Shown here piece by piece: positions 25,527 through 33,441 of a DNA stretch of 64,000 nt (positions are counted from its first letter, which is position 1; every line of letters begins with the position of its first letter). Source of the DNA: Duganella aceris (GTDB taxonomy: Bacteria > Pseudomonadota > Gammaproteobacteria > Burkholderiales > Burkholderiaceae_D); assembly GCF_011090165.1 (NCBI RefSeq), contig NZ_JAADJT010000011.1, forward strand, positions 186,001 through 250,000, in the 5' to 3' direction. The notes beneath the pieces are model-generated. The model was not told the DNA's origin. It did no database searches and saw only the letters and a list, made by a program, of their open reading frames with translations. The translations under genes and the position numbers were made by a program.

Positions 25527-26211
25527 CACGCCGGCGCAGAGGTCGACGCCCTCGTTGACGCCTTCGTTGACGCCCTCGTTGGCGCCAACACTGGCGGCGC
25601 TAGCCATGGTCTGCGCCGCCGGCATCGCGGCGCTGTATCAGGGCACGATGGGCTTCGAGCTGGTGTCGACCGAGGATGGGCGCCGGCTCGCCATCAGCCG
25701 CCAGCCGATGGAGCTGCCGGCCACCGCCATCCATCAGCCGGAACCGGGCACGCTGGCCGGCATGCTGCATGACGACGGCCGCGTCGCCATCGTCGCCTTC
25801 ATCTATAGCACCTGCAACGCGGTCTGCTCGGTGCTGGGCAGCGAGTACCAGCAGATGCAGGACGAGATCCGCAAGCGCGGGCTGCAAGACCAGGTGCGCC
25901 TGATCAGCATCAGCTTCGATCCTCGCGACACCGTGCCGGTGCTGGCCGCTTATGCGCAGCGGCAGCACGCCGATCCGGCATTGTGGCGCATGGTCGGTGT
26001 CGACCGCGCCGATGAACGCAAGGCACTGCTGGACGCCTTCGGCATCGTCGTGCTACCGGCGCCGATGGGCGAATTCCAGCACAACGCCGCCTTCCACCTG
26101 ATCGACCGCCAGGGGCGCCTGGCGCGCATCGACGATTTCGACAATCCAGCGCAGGCGCTGGAGCACGCTGTCGCCATGGCGCACGAGCCGGCGTCCGGAG
26201 AGCGGCTATGA
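25498..26211 (+). CDS. SCO1/SenC-family copper chaperone
   Basis: The 237-residue protein is a thioredoxin-fold SCO protein. It has the copper-binding CNAVC (CxxxC) motif in FIYSTCNAVCSVLG and the distal His in FQHNAAFHLID; PRDT follows SISFD as in the family. These proteins deliver copper to haem-copper oxidases. An N-terminal hydrophobic helix (about residues 30-50) anchors it. The ATG at 25498 lies inside the preceding cytochrome gene (29-base overlap) with GGAAC upstream. The segment before the helix has three TPSL repeats coded by a 12-bp tandem repeat. Its place beside a CcoN-type oxidase fits CuB loading. Confidence 0.88.
   Translation: MKTSANSSSSTPAQRSTPSLTPSLTPSLAPTLAALAMVCAAGIAALYQGTMGFELVSTEDGRRLAISRQPMELPATAIHQPEPGTLAGMLHDDGRVAIVAFIYSTCNAVCSVLGSEYQQMQDEIRKRGLQDQVRLISISFDPRDTVPVLAAYAQRQHADPALWRMVGVDRADERKALLDAFGIVVLPAPMGEFQHNAAFHLIDRQGRLARIDDFDNPAQALEHAVAMAHEPASGERL
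25546..25581 (+). repeat. 12-bp tandem repeat, three copies, inside the SCO gene
   Basis: Three near-identical units (ACGCCCTCGTTG, the middle one with a single T change) encode TPSL three times just before the SCO membrane helix. The unit is a multiple of three, so copy changes would only lengthen or shorten the linker. Confidence 0.8.
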
Positions 26212-26957
26212 GTCCGCGCCGCGCCGCCTTCGCCGCCGCCGGCCTGCCCTGCCTGCTGCTGGCGGCGCTGCCGCGCCACTGGCTGGAGGCATCGATGCTG
26301 CGCCACATGCTGCTGCAACTGCCGCTGCTGGTGGCCGCCGGCTGGCTGCTGGCCGGCCGCAACCAGCGGCTGCAAAGCATCGCCGCCATGATCGACCAGC
26401 ACGGCGTCACCGGCCTGACCGCGCTGCTGTTTGTCAGCGCTTATTGGATGATCCCGCGCGCGCTGGAACTGAGCATCAACTCGCCGATGCTGGAAGCGGC
26501 GAAATTCGCCTCGCTGCTGCTGCTCGGCGCCCTGATACCCGGCTCGCTGAAGCGCGCCAACTGGATCGTCCATCTGTTTTTCCTCGGGAATTTCAGCTGG
26601 ATGATGGCCATCGCCGGCATCCAGTACCAGAACATGCCGCAACAACTCTGCAACGCCTACCTGCTGGACGACCAGATCAACACCGGCATCGCGCTGGTCA
26701 TCACCTCGATCGCGATCGCCGTCGTCTGGTGTTGGCGCCTGGCCCCCCTCATCAACGCCGTCAACCTACTTCAGAACAACCACCATGTCCCATCTACCAC
26801 TGAACCCGACGTCGATCGCCACGCTGGTCCACGAATTCTATGTCGACATCCGCAAGGATGCCGAACTATCCCCGGTCTTCAACGCCGCCATCGGCGACAA
26901 CTGGACGCCGCACCTGGACCGCATGGTCGATTTCTGGTCGACCGTGATGCTGGGTAG
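26208..26957 (+). CDS. uncharacterised multi-pass membrane protein; C-terminal end uncertain
   Basis: About six hydrophobic helices are visible in residues 5-185 (for example MLRHMLLQLPLLVAAGWLLA, GVTGLTALLFVSAYWMIPRA and INTGIALVITSIAIAVVWCW). The HMLLQLPLL segment recalls CtaG-type oxidase assembly factors, but this is weak. The ATG overlaps the SCO stop as ATGA, so it belongs to the oxidase operon. The frame continues 173 bases into the haemoglobin gene, and the last 55 or so residues look like an out-of-frame copy of it, so the natural end may be near 26780-26803. A one-base insertion in the C-run near 26745 would give a stop at 26803. The membrane part is secure; the function is unknown. 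Confidence 0.6.
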   Translation: MSPRRAAFAAAGLPCLLLAALPRHWLEASMLRHMLLQLPLLVAAGWLLAGRNQRLQSIAAMIDQHGVTGLTALLFVSAYWMIPRALELSINSPMLEAAKFASLLLLGALIPGSLKRANWIVHLFFLGNFSWMMAIAGIQYQNMPQQLCNAYLLDDQINTGIALVITSIAIAVVWCWRLAPLINAVNLLQNNHHVPSTTEPDVDRHAGPRILCRHPQGCRTIPGLQRRHRRQLDAAPGPHGRFLVDRDAG

Positions 26958-27162
26958 CCGCAGCTTCCAGGGCAACGTCTTCGGCAAGCACATGCTGCTG
27001 AACGGCATCCAGCCCGCACACTTCGTGCGCTGGCTTCAGCTGTTCGAAGCCACCACGGTACGCCTGTTCGCGCCGGCCGACGCCGCCGAATTCCAGATCG
27101 TCGCCCGCCGCATCGGCGCCAGTCTGCAATACGGCTTTTTCGGCGAAGTCAAGGTCGCATAA
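26785..27162 (+). CDS. group III truncated haemoglobin
   Basis: The 125-residue protein matches group III truncated globins: FYVDIRKDAELSPVFNAAIG, then WTPHLDRMVDFWSTVMLG, GNVFGKHMLLNGIQPAHFVR and a final helix with ASLQYGFF. The proximal His is expected in the HFVRWL or QPAHF region. These cytoplasmic globins bind O2 and NO and are often coded with high-affinity oxidases. It begins inside the upstream membrane-protein frame and is followed 17 bases later by a DUF1971 gene, giving a respiration and NO-tolerance context. The family assignment is strong; the exact ligand chemistry is inference. Confidence 0.9.
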   Translation: MSHLPLNPTSIATLVHEFYVDIRKDAELSPVFNAAIGDNWTPHLDRMVDFWSTVMLGSRSFQGNVFGKHMLLNGIQPAHFVRWLQLFEATTVRLFAPADAAEFQIVARRIGASLQYGFFGEVKVA

Positions 27163-27179
27163 CGTCAAGGAGCTTCATC

Positions 27180-27461
27180 ATGAAAACCATTCCCGATACA
27201 GTCGCACACTACAAGAGCACACCTGTCTTCACCGAAGAAAGTGTACCGGCCGCGCTCCAGCGCAGCCACACCACCGCCGCCGGAGTATGGGCCCGTATCA
27301 CCATTCTGGAAGGCAGCCTGCTGTACCGCATCACCGACGCCTCGCAGGCAACGGAAGAAGTGCTGTTGACGCCCGAACTGCCCGGCGTGGTCGAGCCAAG
27401 GATCGAGCATGAAGTCAATGTGGTCGGACCGGTACGCTTCCAGGTCGATTTCCACCGTTGA
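27180..27461 (+). CDS. DUF1971 (TehB/YeaR-like cupin-type) protein
   Basis: The 93-residue protein is a single DUF1971 domain: TVAHYKSTPVFTEESVPAAL, HTTAAGVWARITILEGSLLY and the C-terminal PRIEHEVNVVGPVRFQVDFH. Related domains occur in E. coli YeaR, which is induced by nitrate and NO, and at the N-terminus of some TehB proteins. A GGAG site precedes the ATG by nine bases. It is the last gene of the FNR-box operon, directly after the truncated haemoglobin, supporting a shared role under low oxygen or nitrosative stress. The biochemical activity is unknown. Confidence 0.85.
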   Translation: MKTIPDTVAHYKSTPVFTEESVPAALQRSHTTAAGVWARITILEGSLLYRITDASQATEEVLLTPELPGVVEPRIEHEVNVVGPVRFQVDFHR

Positions 27462-27499
27462 ACAACTGTGCAGGCTAGCCACAGCGCACGCGAATTTTA

Positions 27500-27528
27500 T
27501 TGACGCCCGGTAACGAAACGCCCATATT
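27500..27528 (+). promoter_or_regulatory. candidate sigma-70 promoter for the propeller-GGDEF gene
   Basis: TTGACG (27500-27505) and CATATT (27523-27528) are separated by 17 bases and lie 36 bases before the ATG. Five of six bases match the -35 consensus and four of six the -10. Confidence 0.45.
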
Positions 27529-27563
27529 CATGGAGAGCGGAACTATCACCAAATCTCTCAAAA

Positions 27564-30500
27564 ATGATGCGACTGCGGGAGTTCATACTTAGCGTTTCCC
27601 TGTTGGTCAGCCTGCTCGCTCCATGCCGGGCGGCGGACCCCGCCCGGCTGCCGCTGACATTCGAATCGATCGAATCGCTGGGTTCCGACAGTCAATCCAT
27701 CCTTTCGCTGCTGCAGGACCGGCAAGGCTACCTCTGGGTCGGCACCATCGAGGGCGGTCTGTTTCGTTTCGATGGCCGGCGCGCGGTCCGCTATCTTAAC
27801 GATCCCGCCAATCCCGCCTCGCTGCCGGCCGGCCGCATCGCCACGATGCACGCCGACGCGCAGGGACGTATCTGGATCGGCACCGACGACGGCCTGGCGC
27901 GCTACGAACCGGCCAGCAACAGCTTCATCCGCTTCCGTCCCGATTCGACACAACGCAACGCCCGCATCGTCCGCCGCATCATCGGCGACGGCGCGCATGG
28001 CCTGTGGCTCGGCACCTGGGGCGGGCTGCAACACTTCGACATCGCCAGCGGCCAGTTCCTGATGTACCAGGCCGACCCGGCGCGCGCCGACGCCCTTCCC
28101 TACAACGACGTCAACGCGGTCGCGCTGGACGCCGCCGGCGGCCTGTGGGCTTCGACCTGGCCCGGCGGCGTCAGCTACCTTGCACCGGGCGCGCGCGGCT
28201 TCGTCAACTATCGGCTGGACAGCGCGGCGCAGCCCGATCCTAAACTGAACGACGTCCGCGCGATGCATTATGACGCCACCGGCCGGTTCTGGCTGGGCAC
28301 CGACGCCGGCGTGGTGGTATGGCAAAGCGGTACGCCGTGGTCGGAGCGGCGCCGCCTGCCCGGCATCAAGGGCCGCGTCAACGGCATCGACGACGACCGC
28401 GAAGGCAATGTCTGGATCAGCACCCGCACCGAGGGCTTGCTGCGCTGGTCTTCCGACCTGCGGCAGATGCAGGCTTATAACCATCGCGCCGAGGATTCCC
28501 ACAGCCTGCCGAGCAACGCCATCAACACCACCATGGCGGACCGCCACGGCACGCTATGGGTTGGCTCGTTCACCAACGGCGTCTCGCGCGCCAACCTGGG
28601 CAACTACGGGCTGGAACGCATCATCCCGCGTGACATCGCACCGGACAGTTTCCCGTCCAGTAATTTCGTGCGCAGCCTGGCGGCGGCGCCGGACGGCCAG
28701 GTATGGCTGGGCGTGGACGACGGCCTGGTGCTGTTCGATCCCAACGCCAAGCGCATCGTGCAACGCTACGCCGCTGACGCCAACCGGCCCGGCACCTTGA
28801 ACCACAATTCGGTCTACAGCCTGTACCAGCAAGCGGGCGGACCGCTGTGGGTCGGCACCTCCAAGGGCCTGAACCGCTTGGACCATCCCGGCGGTCCGTT
28901 CGCCTCGGTGCGCTTCGCTACGCCGGCCGACAACTTCGTCAACACCATCGCGCCGGGACGCGGCAGCGTGCTGTGGCTGGGCACCGGCGCCAGCTTGATG
29001 CGCTACGACCCGGCCAGCGGCGGCGTGCGGCGCTACGTGCACGACCAGGACGATCCGGCCAGCCGCTCCGTCAGCGAAGCCAGCGCGGTGCTGGAGGACG
29101 CGCAGGGACGGGTCTGGGTCGGCGATTTTTTTCGCGGCGCGGGACTCGACATGATGCAGGGCGACGACGGCCGCTTCCAGCACTTCCGCCACGATCCGGC
29201 CGCGCCGCGCAGCATCAGCAGCGACAAGATCACCTGCATCTACGAAGACCTGTACGGCACCATCTGGATCGGCACCGCGCGCGGCTTGAACCGCATGACG
29301 CCGGGGCGCGACGGCCTGCCCGGCTTTCACCGCTACACCGCGCCAGGCGATCCGGGCGACATCCTGATTGAATCGATCGAGAGCGACCAGGCGGGCTTCC
29401 TGTGGATCAGCACCGTGCGCGGCTTGTCGCGGCTGGACCCGAGCAGCGGCAAGTTCACCCACTATTCCGCCGACGACGGCCTGACCGACGGCCTGTATCA
29501 AAGTTCTTCGGCGCGCGCCAGCGACGGCAAGCTGTATTTCGGCGGCACCACCGGCATTACCGCCGTCTATCCCGAGTTGCCGCTGCGCGCGCCGACCGCG
29601 CCGCAGGCGGCCATCAGCGACATCCGCATCTACGACAAATCGCTCAGTCTGGGCCGGCGGCCGGAAGGCGTGCTGCTGGACGGCGCGGTGACGGCCCCGC
29701 GCGCGCTGACGATCCCGTGGAACGCCGCCGTGCTGACGCTGGAATTCGCCGCGCTGCATTACGCCGCGCCCAAGCGCAACACCTACGCCTACATGCTGGA
29801 AGGCTTCGACAACGACTGGATGCAGGCCGACGCCAGCCAGCCCCTGGCGACCTACACCAACCTATACCCCGGCAACTACCGCTTCCGTCTGCGCGCCACC
29901 AGCAACAAGGGCTTGAGCAGCGAGGAGCTGGTGTTGCCGATCATCGTTACGCCGCCGTTCTGGCAAACGTGGTGGTTCCGTACCGGCACAGTGCTGCTGG
30001 TGATGCTGATGGTGGTGACGGCGTACCGCTTGCGCGTACGGGCGCTGACGCTGCGCGCGCGCCGGCTGGAGGCGCTGGTGGCGCTTCGCACCCAGGAGCT
30101 ACAGGAATCGAACAGCAAACTGACCGCGCTATCGGCCACCGACGCCCTGACCGGCCTGGCCAACCGCCGCAGGTTCGACGAAACGCTGGCGCGCGAATGG
30201 GCGCGGGCGCAGCGTTCGGGCGAGCCGCTGGCGTTGGCGATGATCGACGTCGACAGCTTCAAGCTATACAACGACAAATACGGCCACCAGGCGGGCGACG
30301 CCTGCCTGCGCGAAGTGGCGCGGGTGATCCAGGCGGCGGTGCACCGCGCCACCGATCTGGCGGCACGCTACGGCGGCGAGGAGTTCGCCTTCATCGCGCC
30401 GATCAACAGCAGCGCCCAAGCGGCGCACATGGCGGAAACGATCCGCGCCGATTTACAGACGCTGGCGCTGCCGCATGAACTGTCGGCGGCCGGCTGCGTC

Positions 30501-30668
30501 ACCGTCAGCATCGGCGTCGCCTCGATGACGCCGACCGAGCGCCAAAGCGCCGAACTGCTGGTGCGCGCCGCCGACCAGGCCCTGTACAGCGCCAAGGAAC
30601 AAGGCCGCAACCGCGTGATGCAAGCCAAGCAAGCCCCCCCGCAGCGCACCGAAGACATCACCGCATAA
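27564..30668 (+). CDS. two-component-propeller sensor diguanylate cyclase
   Basis: The 1034-residue protein has a signal peptide (residues 1-24, ending PCRA). A large periplasmic beta-propeller of Reg_prop repeats follows (about 40-690; repeated WVGT/WIGT blades such as GYLWVGTIEGGLFRF and GTLWVGSFTNGVSRA), then a Y_Y_Y domain (about 715-785; YAYMLEGFDNDWMQADASQP), one transmembrane helix (about 800-820) and a cytoplasmic GGDEF domain (about 855-1020). The active-site signature is GGEEF (about 937-941), with the metal and substrate residues in MIDVDSFKLYNDKYGHQAGD. So it should make c-di-GMP in response to a periplasmic ligand; such propellers often sense polysaccharide fragments (family knowledge). 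No EAL domain or receiver is present. It is preceded by a sigma-70-like promoter. Confidence 0.93.
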   Translation: MMRLREFILSVSLLVSLLAPCRAADPARLPLTFESIESLGSDSQSILSLLQDRQGYLWVGTIEGGLFRFDGRRAVRYLNDPANPASLPAGRIATMHADAQGRIWIGTDDGLARYEPASNSFIRFRPDSTQRNARIVRRIIGDGAHGLWLGTWGGLQHFDIASGQFLMYQADPARADALPYNDVNAVALDAAGGLWASTWPGGVSYLAPGARGFVNYRLDSAAQPDPKLNDVRAMHYDATGRFWLGTDAGVVVWQSGTPWSERRRLPGIKGRVNGIDDDREGNVWISTRTEGLLRWSSDLRQMQAYNHRAEDSHSLPSNAINTTMADRHGTLWVGSFTNGVSRANLGNYGLERIIPRDIAPDSFPSSNFVRSLAAAPDGQVWLGVDDGLVLFDPNAKRIVQRYAADANRPGTLNHNSVYSLYQQAGGPLWVGTSKGLNRLDHPGGPFASVRFATPADNFVNTIAPGRGSVLWLGTGASLMRYDPASGGVRRYVHDQDDPASRSVSEASAVLEDAQGRVWVGDFFRGAGLDMMQGDDGRFQHFRHDPAAPRSISSDKITCIYEDLYGTIWIGTARGLNRMTPGRDGLPGFHRYTAPGDPGDILIESIESDQAGFLWISTVRGLSRLDPSSGKFTHYSADDGLTDGLYQSSSARASDGKLYFGGTTGITAVYPELPLRAPTAPQAAISDIRIYDKSLSLGRRPEGVLLDGAVTAPRALTIPWNAAVLTLEFAALHYAAPKRNTYAYMLEGFDNDWMQADASQPLATYTNLYPGNYRFRLRATSNKGLSSEELVLPIIVTPPFWQTWWFRTGTVLLVMLMVVTAYRLRVRALTLRARRLEALVALRTQELQESNSKLTALSATDALTGLANRRRFDETLAREWARAQRSGEPLALAMIDVDSFKLYNDKYGHQAGDACLREVARVIQAAVHRATDLAARYGGEEFAFIAPINSSAQAAHMAETIRADLQTLALPHELSAAGCVTVSIGVASMTPTERQSAELLVRAADQALYSAKEQGRNRVMQAKQAPPQRTEDITA

Positions 30669-31063
30669 CGCTGTAACAATTGGGCCAGCCAAGGATCGCC
30701 ACCAGGACAAGCGTCGGAAAGCTGTTCTTGCACCGCTTCGACACGCTAACCAAGACCTCGATCCCCGGTCCCGGCGACGGCACTACCGACACTATATATC
30801 CGATAGGCGTGAGCGCCGACGGCAAGGGGCTATATCTTTATCTTGCGGATCCAGAAGATGTTGGCCGTCCAGTTTCCGAGCGAGTTAGTACGGGTGCTTC
30901 AGGGTGATCTTCCGCGGCTGTGCATTATCATGCTGTCGAGCTGTAAGACGGCCCTGCCCCCGCATCAAGCCGTGTTGTTTTTATTTACAACATGGAAATT
31001 TAAGTGTCATTATGGAAATTACACTGATATAATTGACACCATTCGAACGCTGAGGGAGTTGAC
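30669..31063. other. 395-base intergenic region, no convincing gene
   Basis: Nothing here has a convincing start, ribosome site and protein family. A short TTG-started frame (30680-30907) has the peptide VSADGKGLYLYL and may be a decayed fragment, but I cannot tie it to a family. The second half is AT-rich and includes two direct copies of ATGGAAATT at 30992-31000 and 31012-31020, 20 bases apart, just before the PEP-CTERM gene. The promoter of that gene should lie in this part. Confidence 0.5.
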
Positions 31064-31747
31064 ATGAAAAAATATGCACGCATGATCGTGGCATCCGCCG
31101 CCTTGCTGGCCGCCACCGCCGCACAAGCCGCCACCGTATATGACGCCACCGCCGATTTCCAGACCGTCAGCAATCCAGGCACGGTATGGAGCTACGGCTA
31201 CTCCGCCGGAACCGGCTACAGCTTCACCGCGTTCGATGCGGCATCCACGCTGGCGAACACCAACGGCTGGAGCGCCTCCAACTACAACACCCTCGGCACG
31301 CCGGGCGCCTGGATCAACACCAGCAACAGCTCGCTGTACGGCGCGGCCCCAGGCCAACTGTCGCTGCACGCCGGTCCGGTCGCCAACGGCGACTCGGCCA
31401 TCCTGCGCTTCACCGCTGTGCAAAGCGGCGACTACAGCGTGGTCGGCCAGTTCTTCGCAGGCGACTACCGCGCCCAAAGCGGTTCCGTGATCCTGAACGG
31501 CCAGACCGCCAACCCGCTGGCCTACTTCGCCGACACCACCGACTCGTCGCTGTTCTCGCTCTCGTCCGTGCACCTGAACGCCGGCCAGACGCTGGACTTC
31601 GTGGTCGGCAACAACGGCAACTTCTACAACGGCACCACCCCGCTGACGGTGACGGTCACCGCCGTGCCTGAGCCGGAAACCTACGCGATGCTGCTGGCAG
31701 GCTTATGCTTGGTCGGTGCGATCGCACGCCGCAAACGCGCCGCCTGA
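31064..31747 (+). CDS. PEP-CTERM sorting-domain protein
   Basis: The 227-residue protein has an N-terminal signal peptide (MKKYARMIVASAALLAATAA, cleaved near AQA) and a threonine/serine/glycine/asparagine-rich beta domain. Its C-terminal sorting signal is VPEPETYAMLLAGLCLVG followed by a basic RRKRAA tail. In bacteria with exosortase EpsH this signal is cleaved and the protein is released to the outside, often in exopolysaccharide or floc formation. No exosortase gene is in this window. A GAGGGAG site precedes the ATG, and a strong terminator follows 19 bases after the stop, so it is probably monocistronic. Confidence 0.92.
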   Translation: MKKYARMIVASAALLAATAAQAATVYDATADFQTVSNPGTVWSYGYSAGTGYSFTAFDAASTLANTNGWSASNYNTLGTPGAWINTSNSSLYGAAPGQLSLHAGPVANGDSAILRFTAVQSGDYSVVGQFFAGDYRAQSGSVILNGQTANPLAYFADTTDSSLFSLSSVHLNAGQTLDFVVGNNGNFYNGTTPLTVTVTAVPEPETYAMLLAGLCLVGAIARRKRAA

Positions 31748-31765
31748 TTTTCAGCGTCGTCATTC

Positions 31766-31802
31766 AAAACGGCATGCGGCCTCGCGGCGCATGCCGTTTT
31801 TT
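31766..31802 (+). terminator. rho-independent terminator after the PEP-CTERM gene
   Basis: Arms CGGCATGCG (31770-31778) and CGCATGCCG (31788-31796) form a 9-bp GC-rich stem with a nine-base loop. It is flanked by AAAA on the left and a six-base T tract on the right (31797-31802). Confidence 0.9.
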
Positions 31803-31870
31803 CGTTTACGCCGGCAACCGTGATTGCGGCAGGGCTCGTGTCCGAATGTCGGCACTGACACTGGGAGGGG

Positions 31871-33253
31871 TTAGCCCTCCACCACGATGACCGGGCGCAG
31901 GCGTTTGCGGGAGGCGCGGGCGTGCGGCACCCAGGCGTGGGTTTGCCAGCGGCGCCACATGATCAGGCCGCGTATCCATTCGTCGGCGGCGTAGGCGATC
32001 CAGACGCCGGGCAAGCCCCAGCCCAGCACCACGCCCAGCAGCCAGCTGCCGCCGGCCAGCACGAACAGCATCGAGAACGCGCCCGCCATCACCGGGAAAC
32101 GCGCGTCGCCCGCCGCCCTCAGCGCGTTGATCACCACCAGGTTGAAGGTGCGTCCCGGCTCCAGCACCACCGTGATCCACAGCAGCGTCAGCCCCAGGTT
32201 GATGATCTCCTGGTCCTGCGTGAACCAGCCCAGCAGCCAGCGCCCCAGCAGCGCAGCGCCGGCGGCGATCAGCACGCAGACGATCAGCCCGCGTCCCAGC
32301 GCGCGCTTGACCACGCCGTGCGCCTCGCGCAGCCGCCCGGCGCCGATCAGGTAGCCGACCACGATCTCCACCGCCAGCCCGGTGGCGATACTGAACATCA
32401 TCACCCCGCCCATCAGTTGCAACACATACGCCTGCGTCGCCAGCGCCTTGGCGCCGAGCTCGGCCGCCGTGGCGATGCTGACCATGAACGCCAGCCGCCA
32501 CGCGATGTTCTCCGCCGCGCCGGGCAGGCCGATGTGCAGCACCGCCGCCAGTTCGCGCTTCGGCAGCCGCCACCAGTCGTCGCGCACCAGCGTGATGCCG
32601 AGATGGACCCGCCACATCAGCAGATGCAGCGCCAGGCCGATGGCGCGGCTGATGGTCAGCGCGAAGGCGTAGCCCGGCAAGCCCAGCGCCGGCAGCGGCC
32701 CCCAGCCGTGCATCAGCGGAATCGCCAGCAGCAAGTGGCTGACATGCATGATGACCAGCACCACCAGCGTGTCGCGGGTACGCAGGTGGGCGCGCATGAC
32801 GCCCGCCATCGAGGCGTTCCAGGCGTCGAACAGCATCGCCGGCGCCAGCGCCATCAGGAACGGCGCGGCGAGCGGCAACACCTCGGCCGGGGCGTTGAGC
32901 AGATGCAGCAGGCCGTTGGCGCCCAGCAGTGCGATCAGGCCGGTGAACGCGCCCAGCCAGGTGCTGGCGCCGACCACGGCGCGGGCCACCTGGTTGGCGG
33001 CGTCGCGCTGGCCGCCGCCCAGATTCTGCGTCACCACCACGCTGACGCCGGCGCCGATGATGCGGAACAGGATGAACAGCGCCGCCGAGACCTGGCTGGC
33101 GATGGCGAAACCGGCGCCCGCTTCGTCCGAGATGCGCGACGCCAGCGCCGTGCCGACCACGCTGGAAGCGATCGCCAGGCCCAGTTCGACCAGCAACGGC
33201 CAGGCGAGATTGAACATGGGCGGCGTGCGGATCGGCGTTTTGGTGGCGGGCAT
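31871..33253 (-). CDS. MATE-family efflux transporter
   Basis: The 460-residue inner-membrane protein has about twelve helices in two similar halves, as in MATE (MatE) sodium- or proton-coupled multidrug exporters. Family features are WPLLVELGLAIASSVVGTAL near the N-terminus, LGGGQRDAANQVARAVVGAS in the first half, LPGAAENIAWRLAFMVS opening the second half, and IGAGRLREAHGVVKRA as the counterpart of the LGGGQRD loop. It stands alone on the reverse strand, facing the PEP-CTERM terminator, and is divergent from the substrate-binding protein gene. The drug or metabolite exported cannot be read. Confidence 0.92.
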   Translation of the reverse strand: MPATKTPIRTPPMFNLAWPLLVELGLAIASSVVGTALASRISDEAGAGFAIASQVSAALFILFRIIGAGVSVVVTQNLGGGQRDAANQVARAVVGASTWLGAFTGLIALLGANGLLHLLNAPAEVLPLAAPFLMALAPAMLFDAWNASMAGVMRAHLRTRDTLVVLVIMHVSHLLLAIPLMHGWGPLPALGLPGYAFALTISRAIGLALHLLMWRVHLGITLVRDDWWRLPKRELAAVLHIGLPGAAENIAWRLAFMVSIATAAELGAKALATQAYVLQLMGGVMMFSIATGLAVEIVVGYLIGAGRLREAHGVVKRALGRGLIVCVLIAAGAALLGRWLLGWFTQDQEIINLGLTLLWITVVLEPGRTFNLVVINALRAAGDARFPVMAGAFSMLFVLAGGSWLLGVVLGWGLPGVWIAYAADEWIRGLIMWRRWQTHAWVPHARASRKRLRPVIVVEG

Positions 33254-33441
33254 GGAGGGAATCGCGTAGATGTTGCCAAAAGGCTAGTTTACCACCTCGT
33301 CCCGTATCTTGTCGCAAGCCAACAACGGAAGTTCACCGCGATGTTCCGGCCGCCCTAGGCAGGCGTGGCTGGCGGGCAAATTTCTTTCCGATTTGCAAAG
33401 ACAACACTTATACTATGAAAGCATCTTAAGCACTCCCCCTG

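Noticed and set aside
30680..30907. Short TTG-started frame after the propeller-GGDEF gene
   Set aside because: No ribosome site and no recognisable domain; possible decayed fragment only, kept as an intergenic note.
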